The position numbers were made by a program, and so were the translations under genes. Below, in pieces: positions 39,562 to 52,127 of a stretch of 64,000 bases of DNA (positions within the stretch are counted from its first letter, which is position 1; each line of letters opens with the position of its first letter). The stretch comes from Aureobasidium sp. EXF-3400 (Eukaryota; Ascomycota; Dothideomycetes; Dothideales; Saccotheciaceae), in NCBI GenBank assembly GCA_024195585.1, contig SWBL01000003.1, positions 352,718 to 416,717 on the forward strand, read 5' to 3'. Below the pieces are notes generated by a model. It did no database searches. It was not told the origin of the DNA and saw only the letters and a program-made list of their open reading frames with translations.

Positions 39562-42500
39562 ATGAGGACGCGCGCCCAGGCCGGCGCCGTCGACACGGCT
39601 CTCATTGCCCAAGCCTTTTCCATCGACGAGCCTCAGCTTGATTCTCTCTTGGATGCTCCCACTCAAGACTTGATCAAGGACTTCCTGTCGACCCTCACTG
39701 CCAGAGCAAAGGACTTTGACAACCTCAAGGCCGACAAACTCAGATCCGATCTAGAACTCGAAAACACCCTCCGTGCTGGAGAGTCAAAGGTCAAGGCTCT
39801 TAAGGCCACCCTCAACAAGAACCTCCAAGAAATCCAGGACCTTCGCAAGTCCCTCGATGATCAACGTGTGTACCTCGACTTTCACTACTTACATCGCAGC
39901 ATGCTGACTTCACTCGGTAGAAAACGGTCGCGCCGAGCTTCAGACCGAGCTCGACGCTGTAAAGGCTTCGTCGACGCATTCAAACTCCGAGCTCGACACT
40001 CTGCGTGCCCGCATCACCTCGCTCGAAACCTCCAATCGCGACACTCTTGCCGTCCTCGAATCAAAGTCTACCGCTCATGACGACCTCGCCCAGGAACTTG
40101 CCACTCAACACCAGAAAATAATCTCTCTGCGTCGCGACATTTCCGCATTGGAAGAAAAGAATCAGTCTTTAGAAAACGCCGCATCAAGTGCAAAGTTCAA
40201 GGAGCAAGCTCTTCAGCAGGAGGTTGACTTGCTCAAGCGCAACAATGACTGGCACGAGTCTGAGCTCAAAACGCGTACTACCGAGCACACAAAGTTCCGC
40301 AAGGAAAAGAATGCTCGCATTTCCGAACTGCAGCGCGCCAACGAGGATGCAAATGCCACAGTCGACGCTCTGAAGCGTACAGAGACAACCCTTCGCCAAC
40401 GTTTAGAAGAGTTGGGTCAAAAGGCAGACGACGCCTTCACCAAGATCCAACAGATGCAGGAAGGTGCTTCCAAGGCCGAAGAGTCTTTCCGTATTGAACT
40501 GGACAGCGCCCGTAGACTCGCCGAACTTCAGAAGCAGAGTTCAGACACTGCCAAGGCACGTCTACTGGATCTACAGAACAACATCGACCAAATCAAGGAG
40601 AATGCAGCAGAGGAAGTTGGACAGCTTCAAGCCGAGATCGAGACCGAACGAGCCGACCGTGAGGCTGTAGAGGCCAAGCTTGCCGAACTGGAACTTGAAG
40701 TAGAACGCCTCCAAGCTGCCGCTTCCGAGGCACAGAACAATGCTCCCGGCATGGCCACTCCCAAACGCAACTCTAACGGCTTGGCACCAGGAACTCCTGG
40801 CCGTGATGGTTCGCCTGCCGTCTTCACACCTGGATCTGCACGCATGAAGGGCAACATGAACTTCACTCAACTTTATAGCGAGTACAGCACCATGAAGGCT
40901 GACCTTGAGGCAGAGAAGCGCAGAAATTACCTTCTGAGCAACGAGCTTGACGAGATGATTCGCGATCTTGAGAACAGAGGTCCTGAGCAGGAGGAGCTAC
41001 GTGAGGAGAAGGAGCGCGTTGAGGCCGAGATTCTGGAAATGTCCTCGATGCTCGACGCAGCTTCGACTGAACGTGATGAAGCACGCAAGGAAGCACGCAA
41101 CCTCAAGGGCCAGGCCGAGGGACTTTCAAGAGAAGGCGATATTCTTCGTCAGCAGCTTCGCGACCTCAGTGCGCAGATCAAGATTCTCTTGGTTGAGATG
41201 CAAGCTCGTGATCAGGGTCTGGAGGCTCTCGACACAGCAGGCCAAATGCAACTGCAGATGATCGCCAATGGTGAACTCGACGATCAATCCTCTGCGGCAG
41301 ACGAGACCTCTGCAGGAGCTTTGATCAGCCAAAGATTGTTGCTCTTCAGAAACGTCCAAGAGCTCCAGGAGCAAAATGTTCAGCTTCTGAAACTCAACCG
41401 CGGTCTTGCCGATCGCATGGAGGGTGAAGCTGCAAAGGCCAAACAATCGGAAACTGAACAGGCTCTGCAGGAGCTTGACGAGCTTCGTGATCGTGTTCAG
41501 AGACACCAAGATGAGATCAAGTCCATGACCACTCAGTGTGAGAGCATCATGCGTGAGCGTGATATGTTCAGGCGTATGCTCTCTCACCGTGGACAGTTGC
41601 CAGTTGGTACCGACCTCCAAGCCGCCTTTGGTCGTTCCGTCGGCCCCATCCCGTCAACTCCTCCACCACGAGGCTCGCTACGAGACGTCGAGGAAACACC
41701 TCGTTCCAAGGAATTGTCTGACTATTCCAAGCTTCTAAAGGAGATGCAGACCCACTTCGACGCTTACAGGCAAGAGGCTGCGACAGACCATAGCACTCTC
41801 AAGCAACAAGTCGACAAGCTTGCACGCGAAAAGGGCGAATTGCAAGGAGAGGTAGCCCGTACTGGCGGTCAAATCACACTTGCTCATGAACGCTATGGGA
41901 TGCTTCAGGCAAATTACGACATGCTTAAATCAGAAAACTTGGAACTCCAAAAGCGATCTCAGTCTTTGGCCGAAGTAGCAGCTAAGCAAGACCTTCGCAC
42001 ACAGCAGGTTGCTGAAGAACTGGTAGAAGCTCGCACCCTCGCCGACAGCATGCGTAACGATACTGCCAACCTCAAAGCAGAGCGAGAGCTTTGGAAAAAG
42101 ATCGAGGCTCGCATGACGGAGGACAATCATTCACTCATGAACGAGCGTAGCCGTCTCAACAAGATGATTGCAGATCTTCAAAGCTTGCAAAACGAGCGCG
42201 AGTTGACCGAGTCAGAGACTCGTCGTAGACTTCAAAACAGAGTCGAGACCCTCGAGACCGACATTGACGCCACAAAGAAGAAGTTGGAGACTGAGGTGGA
42301 GGAAAGCAAAAAGGCGGCTCTCAGAAGAGAGTATGATCAGGAACAGAGCAGGACAAGAATCGATGATCTAGTCAAGAGTCTGTCAAGTGTTCGCGAGGAA
42401 CTTGTCGCAGCCAAGACCACACGCGACCAACTGTCATCCAGGGTGGAAGAGCTCAAGATCGAACTCCGTACATCAGAGGAACGTGTACAGGCACTCCAGC

Positions 42501-45500
42501 CCCATCCCACTCCTCAGGCAGAGCAACCATCGGATACCAATGCCGAGGATGGCCTGTCTCGTGAGCAAGAGCTCGCTCTCGAAGTTGCTGAGCTCAAGCA
42601 TGATCTCGAATTGGCCCGCAGTGATCTTGAGAACGCCAAGATTCAGGTCGAGCAGTACAAGAACATTAGCCAAGCATCGGAAGAGGAACTCCAGAGCCTC
42701 AACGAGACCAACGACCAATACCACGAAGAAATGGACCGTATCCTCGCAGAGAAGGATGAGAAGATCAAGGACCTAGAGAGCAGAGTTGAGGAACTGGGCA
42801 CTGAGCTTTCTACCACTAACAGTGAGCTCTCGGCACTCCGCACCCAGCACGAGGAAAGTGCCATTCAACTGGACGACCAAAAGCGTTCGCTTGAGGCAGA
42901 GATTGCTCGCCTCCGTGACGAGTCTGAACGCTATGCCGAAACTGCCAAGCTTCACCAGGAGGACCTCAAGGCACAGGCAGAGATCGCACAACAGGCCCAA
43001 CAGAGCTACGAAAACGAACTGGTCAAGCATGCAGATGCTGCGAAGAATCTCCAATCAGTCCGTTCCGAATACAACCAACTCAGGACCGAAGTTGCTGCCA
43101 TCAAGGCTGAGGCCGAAGGTGCAAAGGCCACACTGAGCCAGAGTGAAGAGAGCTGGGCAGAGGTAAGAGAAAGATACGAGCACGAGTTGAGCGAAGTCAG
43201 ACTCGGACGCGAAGATCTCAAATCCCAGAACAAGCTCCTGCACGAGCAGCTCGAATCCGTCAGCAGTCAGATCTCCGATTTGCAACAGAAGAAGACCTCG
43301 TCCGAGCAGCAAGACGACTCAGAGCAAACTCATGGCTCCGAGTTTGAGAACCTCCAAGAAGTTATCAAGTATCTGCGGCGTGAGAAGGAGATTGTGGACG
43401 TTCAGTATGAGCTTTCCACTCAGGAAAGCAAGCGTCTTCAGCAACAGCTCCAATATACACAGACACAACTTGACGAAACTCGCCAGAAGCTCGGCGAGGA
43501 ACGTCAACAACATGCTGATCACGAAGCAAATACCGTCAGCCACAACAAGCTCATGCAGACCATCAACGAGCTCAACGTCTTCCGCGAGAGCAGCACCACT
43601 CTTCGACAGGAGGCCAGACAAGCACAGACGCAATTGGCAGAAAAGATCAAGGAAGTTGAAAGCTTGACTAGCCAAATCCAGCCTCTACAGACTCGCATTC
43701 AAGAAATCGAAAACGAACTAGAGACAAAGGAAGGTGAAATGAAGCTGATGCAGGAAGACCGTGATCGCTGGCGCGACCGTACACAAAACATCATTTCCAA
43801 ATACGACAGAGTCGACCCTGCTGAGATGGAGGCGATGAAGACCCAGATTTCTGATCTTCAGACCGAGCGCGATCAATTGACAACCGAAAAGCAGGAACTA
43901 CAGGCCAGGGTCGACTCAATTCCGGCAGAGTTGCAGCAAACCAAAGACGATGCCGAGAAACAATGGAAGGAACAAAAGGCTAGGTTCGTCGAGCAGGCAA
44001 AGGCAAGATCTCGTGAGCAAAGCGCAAAGATCAGGGAATTGGAGAAAGAGCTTGAAGACATTAAGGAGGAAAAGAACCAATTCAGTCAGGAACTCGCTCA
44101 GGTCAATGAGGAGCTCGAGTCCACCAAGACTTCCAGAGACGAAGCCTTGGCCAATGCCGAGGCTGCATCTCAGCAACTGTCGGCTCAATCACAAGCTGAG
44201 GAGGGTCAGATTCAAGAAGATGGTCAACAAGACTCACTGGCGCAGTCGCTGGAGCAGTCAGAGGCTAGAGCATCCGAGGAAGCCGCCAAGGCTGCCGGTC
44301 TGGCCGCTCAGGTCGAGTCGCTGCAGGCCCGAATCACCGAGCTTGAGGCTCAAGTGAACGATCTCCAACAACAGCTCGAGACCAGTGCAGCTAGTCTTTC
44401 AGAGCTCCAAAACCAAGAGCAGCCAAACCAAGAGCAGCCAAACCAAGAGACAGCGCTGCCATCTGGTGACAACACTGAGCATCTGGAGAAGCTGAGACAA
44501 GAGCTAGCCACTGCACAAGAAGAAGTAGAATCGCTCAAGGCTGCTGCAGCCGTCAGCGCCACCCAGGAAACATCAGCTCAGCCCTCGGAAGTTGCTGCTA
44601 CTGATGCAAGTGCTGAGGCCAGATCTGTTGCCGAGCAAGTCGAGGAACAGGTTGCCAAACTTCGTGCCCAGCTTGAAGAGCAGCACAACCTTAGCAAAGA
44701 GCAGCTGGAAACCCTTTACAACAACCGAACCAACCTCATGAAGCAGAAGCTCAACCAGAAGCTCCGAGACGACAAGGAGAAGACTAAGGAGGAAGGCCGT
44801 CAAGAAGCCCTAGTCAAGCACAGTGAGGAGCTCCAAGAGCTTCGTCAAGAGCATGAAGCTGCTGTTTCACAGCTCAAGGAAGAGCACCGTCTCGAAATCG
44901 AGCGTCTCACCAAGGAAGGTCAGCTTGCGGTTAGTCAAGCACAAGTCAAGGAACAACCCGCAGCTCCTTCAGACGAAGCGCCTAAGCAGCCTCTTGCTGA
45001 CGATGCCACCACCTCGACTCCGGCCCAAGCTCCGGCATCTGACATCGACCCAGCACAGTTGGTCTTCACCGATGAACAAGCTCGTACACTGGTTGGTAAG
45101 AACACTGTTATTAGAAGTATCGTGGCCAGAAACATCCAGAACAAGATTGCTCAAGAAGCTGCCAGGCTCAAGCAAGAGCATGAGAAGGTTTTGCAGGAGA
45201 AGGCGGAAGAGGCCAAAAAGGAAAGAGAACAGGCTCTGCAAGAAAAGGCCGAAGAGGCCAAGAAGGAGAGAGAGCAGGCCTTGACCAAGGCCGTCAATAT
45301 GGAGACCATCAAGCAAAAGGCCAAACTTGGCATGGCTGAAGGGCAGACAAGAGCCGCTAAAGCCAAGCTGGATGTCGTCGAGAAGGCTGCTGCTGATACA
45401 CCTCAGCGACCAGTTGTCGAGGTGTGGGAGATTGCCAAAACTACCAAGCCTGCTCCTATTGCTTCCCCACTGCCACCCCAAGTCAACAAGCCAGCTCAGT

Positions 45501-46225
45501 CTCCCATGAGCTCTCCGTTCAAGGCTGCTGGTCCTGGCCTTCCCCAATCGCCGGGTATGGCCCCTCCTCAGGCTGCACAGCCCAATCAACCGACTCCCGG
45601 CAGTCAAGCGCCACAAGATAAGATGCAAGCAAGGATGCAGAAATTCGGAGCTCAAACTCAGCAGCCACAATCAGGTACTGCGTTTGGTCAGCCAAGCTTC
45701 GTCTCGAACCAGGTTCCATCTGATGCTGCTTCTCAAGCAATCAACAATGCGCAATCTCAGGCAGCAGCTGGTACACCGCCTCAAACACCAGGAGCACCAT
45801 TGCGAGCAGTTCACCCAGGTCAACAGGCTGCAGGACCTGGCCCCGTTCGGGTTCCCTCAATCAGTGGAATTCCATCGGGTATCCCCACTGGTATCCCTAC
45901 TGGCATACCTAGAGGAGGTGGAAGCATGCTACCACGAGGTGGTGGTGCGTTCCGTGGCAGGGGTGGACTCGCACAGCCTGGAACACAGAACGCTCAAGGT
46001 CAAGGAATCAACGTCCAAGGCGCTGCTGGCCAAGCTCAACGTGGCGGGCTGCCTCGTGGGGGTATGGGTAGAGGAAGGGGCGGTGGAGGCCGCGGGGGTA
46101 TGAATCCCGGAGCACAACAGTTTGCGCCGGGGACGACTGGCGCTCAGGGTAACAAGCGTCCACACGAGGGCGGCGACGAGGGCGCTGGTAAAAGGATGAG
46201 AGGCGGAGCTGGAGGAGGTGCTTAG
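39562..46225 (+). CDS. MLP1: Nuclear-basket coiled-coil protein TPR/MLP1
   Basis: CDS join(39562..39865, 39921..46225), 2,202 residues, one intron. The donor GTGTGT leaves one base in phase, and exon 2 restores the frame. TPR/Mlp proteins form the nuclear-pore basket and act in mRNA quality control, mRNP docking and spindle checkpoint anchoring. About residues 60-1,700 are almost continuous coiled coil with the family TPR/MLP core around NKMIADLQSLQNERELTESE and LRREKEIVDVQYELSTQESK. A natively unfolded C-terminus follows: Gln/Ala-rich linkers, an EQPNQ repeat, a Gly-Ile-Pro repeat and RGG/GRG-rich sequence (GRGRGGGGRGG), then HEGGDEGAGKRMRGG. The RGG tail could bind RNA. Length matches fungal orthologues (about 2,000). 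Confidence 0.93.
44411..44455 (+). repeat. Short in-frame 15-bp repeat in TPR/MLP1
   Basis: Three units of 15 bases (AACCAAGAGCAGCCA; the third is cut) encode NQEQP NQEQP NQE. The copies are identical at DNA level, pointing to recent slippage. Confidence 0.85.
45191..45280 (+). repeat. In-frame 45-bp duplication in TPR/MLP1
   Basis: Two units of 45 bases (45191-45235, 45236-45280) encode LQEKAEEAKKEREQA twice with only synonymous differences. The unit is two heptads plus one residue, so the duplication shifts the coiled-coil register by one. Confidence 0.85.
45866..45913 (+). repeat. GIP[ST] 12-bp repeat in TPR/MLP1
   Basis: Four 12-base units encode GIPS-GIPT-GIPT-GIPR just before the RGG-rich tail. 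The units differ mainly at third codon positions. Confidence 0.8.
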
Positions 46226-46362
46226 AAGGTGCCACGACAAGAGACGTCTCCTCGAAAATAATGCATGGTTGCGAAGTATGTTTGCTTTCATTTGTTGAGA
46301 AAGCATTTGCTCTTGAATTGATACAATATTTCTACATTACAAATACATCGTGTGCGCCTCGT
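46226..46362. other. Convergent 3' spacer
   Basis: This 137-base spacer lies between the ends of TPR/MLP1 and COQ3. Overlapping 3' UTRs are likely. Confidence 0.4.
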
Positions 46363-47241
46363 CTAAAGGTTCTTGCGAATAGCAAAGAAGTAGTTGCCCC
46401 AGCCCTCACTGCCCTGAATTTCTTTCCAACCATAGCCAGGTATGTAGACAACACCCATAGTCATGGGGTTGCTCCAGCCTGGTTGCTTGGCTGCCCAAGC
46501 CTTCATCTCATCGACGTTGATGTACTGATTCCAATCGTGGGTGCCTGGGGGAACGATGCGCATGATATCCTCGGCAACAAGTTTTGTAGTGAACCAGCTC
46601 GCCCAAGTCCTGCTGATGGTACTGAGAACCAACCAACCGCCGGGCTTGACATGAGGCATGCAATTTGCCAGGAACGGAGCGGGATGGGTGACGTGCTCGA
46701 TAACCTCGAATACGGACAAGACATCGACACCTTGCTGTGGTGTCGCTGGTAGCGGCAAGTTCTCGATAGCAGTGTTGATGTAGTTCAATCTTCCGGGCTC
46801 ACACAGCAGAGGATCACATTTCTGGTGCTTTTTGGCGACGGCCAGGACCTCTCTTGTTGGATCGATTGCCGTCACAGACTCTGTGTCGACGAGTCTTGCT
46901 GCCGATTCTGCAAAAATACCACCACCACAGCCAACGTCAAGGTAACGACGCTTCTCTGGCGTTTTTGTGACATCTCTTGGGTATAGCGGTTGGCAGCGTT
47001 GAATGAAGACGTGACGCAGAGGGTTCATTTCGTGGAGGATGCGAGAAGGACCTTCTGGGTCCCACCATGACGAGGCGAGGGCGGAGAAGTGGGACATTTC
47101 GGTCTCGGAAACGGATGACTTTGGCGGAGGCGGCGAGGATGTTTGTGAAGGTGTCGAGTAGGACATGATGCGGGGAGTGTTGAGCAGTTGGCGGATGCCT
47201 GTTGGCAGAGCCGTAGGTCGTAACGTTCGAAGAGCTGCCAT
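46363..47241 (-). CDS. COQ3: COQ3, ubiquinone biosynthesis O-methyltransferase (mitochondrial)
   Basis: Intronless, 292 residues. The enzyme catalyses both O-methylations of the ubiquinone ring in the matrix-side CoQ complex, using S-adenosylmethionine. Residues 1-35 form a basic/hydroxylated mitochondrial presequence. The UbiG-type core follows: EMSHFSALASSWWDPEGPSR and LHEMNPLRHVFI, then SAM motif I LDVGCGGGI (101-109), the acidic motif TAIDPTREVLAVA, and VDVLSVFEVIEHVTHPAPFL with VKPGGWLVLSTISRTWASWF. Those blocks are characteristic of Coq3/UbiG. The start was taken at the first ATG, which yields the presequence. Confidence 0.94.
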   Translation of the reverse strand: MAALRTLRPTALPTGIRQLLNTPRIMSYSTPSQTSSPPPPKSSVSETEMSHFSALASSWWDPEGPSRILHEMNPLRHVFIQRCQPLYPRDVTKTPEKRRYLDVGCGGGIFAESAARLVDTESVTAIDPTREVLAVAKKHQKCDPLLCEPGRLNYINTAIENLPLPATPQQGVDVLSVFEVIEHVTHPAPFLANCMPHVKPGGWLVLSTISRTWASWFTTKLVAEDIMRIVPPGTHDWNQYINVDEMKAWAAKQPGWSNPMTMGVVYIPGYGWKEIQGSEGWGNYFFAIRKNL

Positions 47242-47913
47242 GTTGTGTGTTTGGTGTATGGAAAGCGTAGAGGGAAAGCCAATTGACTAGGTATTGAAGC
47301 ATGCTGATCGCGTCTCTGGAGAGAAGCTGCTGATTAGATCGACGCTAGCCGGCGGATCTATCCGAGCTGTCGTCCTCGAGCCTCCAAACACGTGGGACTC
47401 AAGCTCTCCATGTTTTTCTGTTGCTTCTCTTGTTCACTGACTTGAATCATAAGATGTATCCAGCTATCATCGTAATGGACGTTTTGATTCCTCAGATTGT
47501 GGTTATCCTCTCAACTGACCGCGAGGCGCTGTAGGATGCCCAGTATTCCTGCTTGGTAAGCTCTGTAGATGTTTACGATGCCAACACGACTGTCCATATT
47601 CTCATGGCCATACCTGGAAGCCGCGTGCTTCAAAGAGCTAGAATACCTCTTTCTCTTGACTTCTTGCTGTAAAGTATCGCTGCAAGTCTGTTTTGGTCAC
47701 ATAATTCAGATGCCGATGACGATATGTGGATGCGGCGTTAACGGAGCTTGCACGCAAAGCACGGCATAGCTGAGGGGTATGTGGATATCTCGTCTCTTTC
47801 TGGAAGGTGATGTGCTGGCTACAAAACCAAGCATTCTCCACCAAACTCTTCTCAATCGATACTCCTCGTACACTTTTACAACACACTCGTATCGCATCAA
47901 TCAATCCGTCACA
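47242..47913. other. Divergent intergenic region
   Basis: This 672-base spacer lies between the COQ3 start and the aldo-keto reductase start. It holds only short ORFs. I see no clear TATA box. Confidence 0.45.
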
Positions 47914-49282
47914 ATGGCTGTCGAATCAAAGTTTGATCCCAAGGACATGGTGTTCCGTCACCTCGGCCCCACTGGCCTCAAGGTCTCTGTCTTCTCTCTC
48001 GGGTATGTGATGTGATCCGCTCAATTGCTTCGATTGCCACTGTTAACACGATTGTTTAGTGGTTGGTTGACCTACGGTGGTACCCAGAAGGGTGACGTCG
48101 TCAAGGAGTGCATCCAGAAGGCCTTCGACCATGGTATTATCCTTCGAAACTTTTCATAAACCCCAGCAAACTAAGTGTATATAGGTTGCAACTTCTTTGA
48201 CACTGCTGAGGTCTACGCCAATGGCCAATCTGAGATCGAGATGGGGTAAGCCAATGATGTCTTCTTGCTAGTGTCTCCTCGGGATCGCAATGCGAGAATT
48301 ACTCTGATACCAATGCAGAGACTAATACATGTTCAACAGACGTGCCCTCAACGAGCTCGCCTACCCCAGAGATGAGTATGTTATCTCAACCAAGATCTTC
48401 TTCGGTACTGGTCGCAAGGAGCCCAACACTCGCGGTCTTTCCAAGAAGCATGTCATCGAGGGCTTGAAGAGCTCCCTCAAGAGACTAAATCACGACTACG
48501 TTGATATTGTCCTGGCCCACCGTCCCGATCACGCAACTCCTATGAAGGAGATTGTCGAGGGTTTCACCCAGGCAATCCGCAACCTCAACTTGGCTTACTA
48601 CTGTTCGTAACGATCAATTGTTCTCGTGGAGCTGAATTATGCTAACTGTGTCGTCTTAAGGGGGTACCTCCGAGTGGTCTGCCACTCAAATCATGGAAGC
48701 CACTCAGATTGCCGAGAAGTACAACCTGATTGCTCCCATTGCTGAGCAGCCCCAGTACAACGCATTCCACAGAGAGCGTTTCGAGGTCGAGTACGCTCCC
48801 CTCTACAACCAGTACAAGTACGGTACTACCATCTGGTCACCTCTCGCTTCCGGTCTTTTGACCGGCAAGTACAACGACGGCATTCCTGAGGATTCTCGCT
48901 TTGCCACTAACAAGGCTTTCTTCGAGAACACCGTCAAGCAGCTCAAGAGTCCCGAGGGCCAAGCCAAGATCGAGAAGGTATTTAAGCAGATTTGCATTAT
49001 ATTGTATATGGTCGAAAACTCACACATTTGTAACAGGTCAAGAAGCTCACCGCCATTGCTGAGAAGCTTGGTGGTACCGTTACCCAGCTCAGTCTGGCAT
49101 GGGCAGCAAAGAACCCCAACGTTTCGACTGTCATCCTTGGTGCTACCAAGGTTGAGCAGTTGGAGGATAACTTCGGCGCGTTGAAGCTGCTCGAAAAGCT
49201 GACCCCCGAGCTTATGGAGGAGATTGAGAAGATTCTTGACAACAAGCCTTCTGGACCCGCTACTTTCGGTCGCGACAGATAA
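47914..49282 (+). CDS. Aldo-keto reductase, voltage-gated K+ channel beta-subunit type
   Basis: CDS join(47914..48002, 48060..48133, 48185..48245, 48340..48602, 48661..48977, 49037..49282), 349 residues, 6 exons. It is an NADPH-dependent aldo-keto reductase with a TIM-barrel fold. Family signatures: [19 protein letters not shown], then [19 protein letters not shown] with the catalytic Asp and Tyr, VISTKIFFG with the catalytic Lys and [20 protein letters not shown] with the catalytic His. NADPH-binding blocks [14 protein letters not shown] and [18 protein letters not shown] follow. These are closest to fungal KCAB / AKR6-AKR7-like proteins. Intron 4 uses an unusual GTTCGT donor at 48603, but TGCTAAC branch and TTAAG acceptor, and the frame closes only with it. 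Confidence 0.92.
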
Positions 49283-50919
49283 ACGAAGATGACATTCCAT
49301 GACATAACTACGGCCGCCAGACTAGCTTAGAGAGCTTGACTGTACCTGCTCAGTATATATACGGTGCTGTTACCTACGAAATCGATAATGCCAATCAAGC
49401 CACGAGATGAGAAGATGTTTGATCTCTCCGGACCTGATATCGAACTCGATCAAGAATATTGTCACTGCCTCTATGCCGGCACGCCCACATCTCGGAATGC
49501 CGCGCTGCTTTCAAGGAAGTGAACAACTCATTCGGTCGCGTACTAGTGTGGGTTTAACTCCACCTTCACCTCGGTTCCTTCGACAGCCTCGTGTTTCAGA
49601 TTGTATTAGCTTTCGGTACCTGTGCCGTTAGCATTATGCCTTGTGCTAAGCTCTTAATCTAGGGGCGTATGCAATGAAAATCGACATATCATATGTGCCT
49701 GTTCGTGCCGTGGCCATGGTATGATGGTATGATGTTATGATGGTACGATATCTGAAGTGAAGCCACCCATGATCACGATCAATTCTGTCAACTGCAGAGA
49801 TAGATGGCTAATGGATCTGATCAACAACAAATACAGAGGAATCTCTCCGCTTCTCGAAGCTCGGCACTCCATGCGTTCAACTTCAATATTGGAACCGCTA
49901 CGAGCATACTCCGCACCGTTGAAGATGTATGTATCAGTCGTGACTCGTGAAGCAGTCGGCCAGTTCGATCGTTCCCACTCTACCGATCGCTTCAGTATAC
50001 ATGCCTCACTCGTGTCTGCTCTCTCTCCAGACAACAGCGAGGTGGAGCGCAAGAGTTCTACAACTGGCCAAGCCACAGTAAACGTTCTTAGTAACAAGAC
50101 GTTTTAAGCTCTCGATAGATATTTGGCTCCAAGCTAGTCAAGACTTCGAACCAATTCAACCAAGCTTTGACTAGGTTTGATTGTATCGCTGGTAGACATC
50201 GAAAAACCACATTTCTTCTAGCCAACTAACTCATAGTGCAAGCCACCTGTTTCTCGCGTGGTCATGAAGGATTCTTCGGCTGAGGTATGCAATGTCGATC
50301 ACCAGGGCTTGGTTGATTGTCGGCAAGCTAGCCGAGCAACTGGGCTGAGTGGTGGGAAGCACATGGAAGCAGCGACCTTTCGTCTCTCCAACTTTGTATT
50401 TTCTCCCGACACCTCGAAGAGAGTCACAGTCTTTGCTTTGCAGCAGCATCACACACGTTCGTTGGTTCGGGCCGCGCATCCTAAACCTTGTTGCATGGCG
50501 AGCGCAATGCCTGATTCTCCATGTGTTTGCCCGGTTGGCTCTGGACCCTGTCCACGGTCCACCTTCTTCTAGCTTGGAATTCTTGCGAGCGCTCGAATAC
50601 CGAAGAAGCTAGGCGCACCCCCTGCGGCCGCAAGGGCAGGGATTCTAAGGAGCGCACCGCTCACCCGTTCCGCAGTATCGTGTCTAACACTGGATAGACT
50701 TGCGAAGGTTTTCGGTTCGTAGCTTGATTGTAGTCAATGGCTGAATTAGGGGCTGTTATGACCCTTACGAGGTGCTCTGCCGTCCTTGCGGTTGCTGTTC
50801 ATTTATATCGTACACGTCTGCTGTGGAACCGTCTTTTGTGCCCTCGCCCCTTGCCCTTGTTCTCTGTATCAATTTGGTATAGGTCTTGAAAAACAGACGA
50901 GGCAAGTGTTTCCTTCACG
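49283..50919. other. Long intergenic region without a supportable gene
   Basis: The 1.64 kb contain ORFs of up to about 120 codons on both strands (for example 49757-50107 +), but none resembles a known family and the two strands are open equally. A tract of ATGATGGTATG-type short repeats lies at about 49718-49750. Near 50618-50630 there is a TGCGGCCGCA palindrome in a short GC-rich patch. Confidence 0.5.
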
Positions 50920-52127
50920 ATGCCAGAAGTCAGTACCATTCAACCACTGTGCTCTTTCCAACGACTGACGCAATATTAGACTCGTGCACCCTACATTTTG
51001 CTAGGAAACATTCTTCCGTTCCTGTTGGCCACCGTATTCTTCTTTGGAAGAGTCTATAGTAGAGCTTTGATTCTGCGAACCTTCGGCTGGGATGATTGGC
51101 TTCTCACGGCTGGTTGGGTATGTCTTCTATACCAGACTTGATAGAACGGACTCTGACACCATCTCAGGTTGCTGCCCTCGCCAACTGCATCATGGCTTGC
51201 TTGTTGACAAATTTTGGCGGTGGTCTACACGAAGCTGATGCCGCACCGTCCTCCATCGTTCCTTCCCTCAAACTACTCTATGGCACCCTCATCGCCTATC
51301 AGTTCTCACTCTGCTTCACGAAGCTATCGCTCTGCGCACTATATCTCAAGGTGTTCACGACAAGTCTCTCCAGTCGGATATTCCTGTACGGCATCTTCGC
51401 ATTCGTAACGATAGCCACCATCATCCTCGAATGCGTCTCCATCTTCCAGTGCAACCCCGTCGAAGGTGTCTGGGACATCACCATTGACAAGAAATGTATC
51501 GACACCATACCAGCATTCTACGCTTCGACGGTAGAAAGTGTTCTCGTGGATATACTTCTGATAGCCTTTGCGGCACCGAAGATTATAAGACTCAATCTAC
51601 ACGCACGCCAAAAGAACGCGCTTCTCTTCACGATCTGTCTGGGTGGCGTCCCCATCATCGCCAGTATCGTCCGAGCAGTCAGAGTCAGCAGCATTCTGCA
51701 TGCGGAGGACAAGACATGGGTCTCGTTTGACTCATCCATCTGGAGTGCAGTAGACGCCAACATCTCCATCATCTGTGCAGCCGTGCCGTCTCTCAAGCCT
51801 CTGCTCCGACAAATTGCTCCTAGTTTCATGGGTTCTACATTCGGCTCATCCCAACCGGGAGCCAGCAATCAACACCCAACCACCAGAAAATCATGGCTTA
51901 CCAAGTCGTTCGGTAACATGGGATATGAACTGCACAGTACAGGCCAATCCGGCGTACACAATGGCAGTCAACTGGAGCTGGCCAAGAATGGCGGAACCAA
52001 CGATTGGACAATTAGGAAGGGTGTGCAAGATGAAGATGCGGTCAGCGAGGAGAGTGTTCATGGGAATGCAATAATCACCAAGAGTGTGACTGTTGCGGTC
52101 ACCAGAGTCGAACCTACATCGGCTTGA
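50920..52127 (+). CDS. Rhodopsin-domain 7TM integral membrane protein (fungal Pth11/SAT4-like group)
   Basis: CDS join(50920..50928, 50980..51117, 51168..52127), 368 residues. The first exon is only nine bases (Met-Pro-Glu), joined through a GTCAGT donor and a CTGAC branch. Seven hydrophobic segments are visible, starting with APYILLGNILPFLLATVFFF and followed by RTFGWDDWLLTAGW, the hallmark loop of fungal rhodopsin-domain proteins. Then come IAYQFSLCFTKLSLCALYLK, FVTIATIILECVSIFQCNPV, and WDITIDKKCIDTIPAFYAST. The segment AAVPSLKPLLRQIAPS also fits. The ~100-residue C-terminal tail is cytosolic and Ser/Asn-rich. There is no CFEM domain. The family is often called GPCR-like, but the ligand is unknown. 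Confidence 0.87.

Noticed and set aside
44969..45670. 233-codon frame antisense to TPR/MLP1
   Set aside because: Leu/Ser/Gly-rich shadow of coiled-coil codons, with no family match.
49735..50107. Open frames of about 115-120 codons on both strands
   Set aside because: Both strands are equally open and neither product resembles a protein family. It is probably chance.
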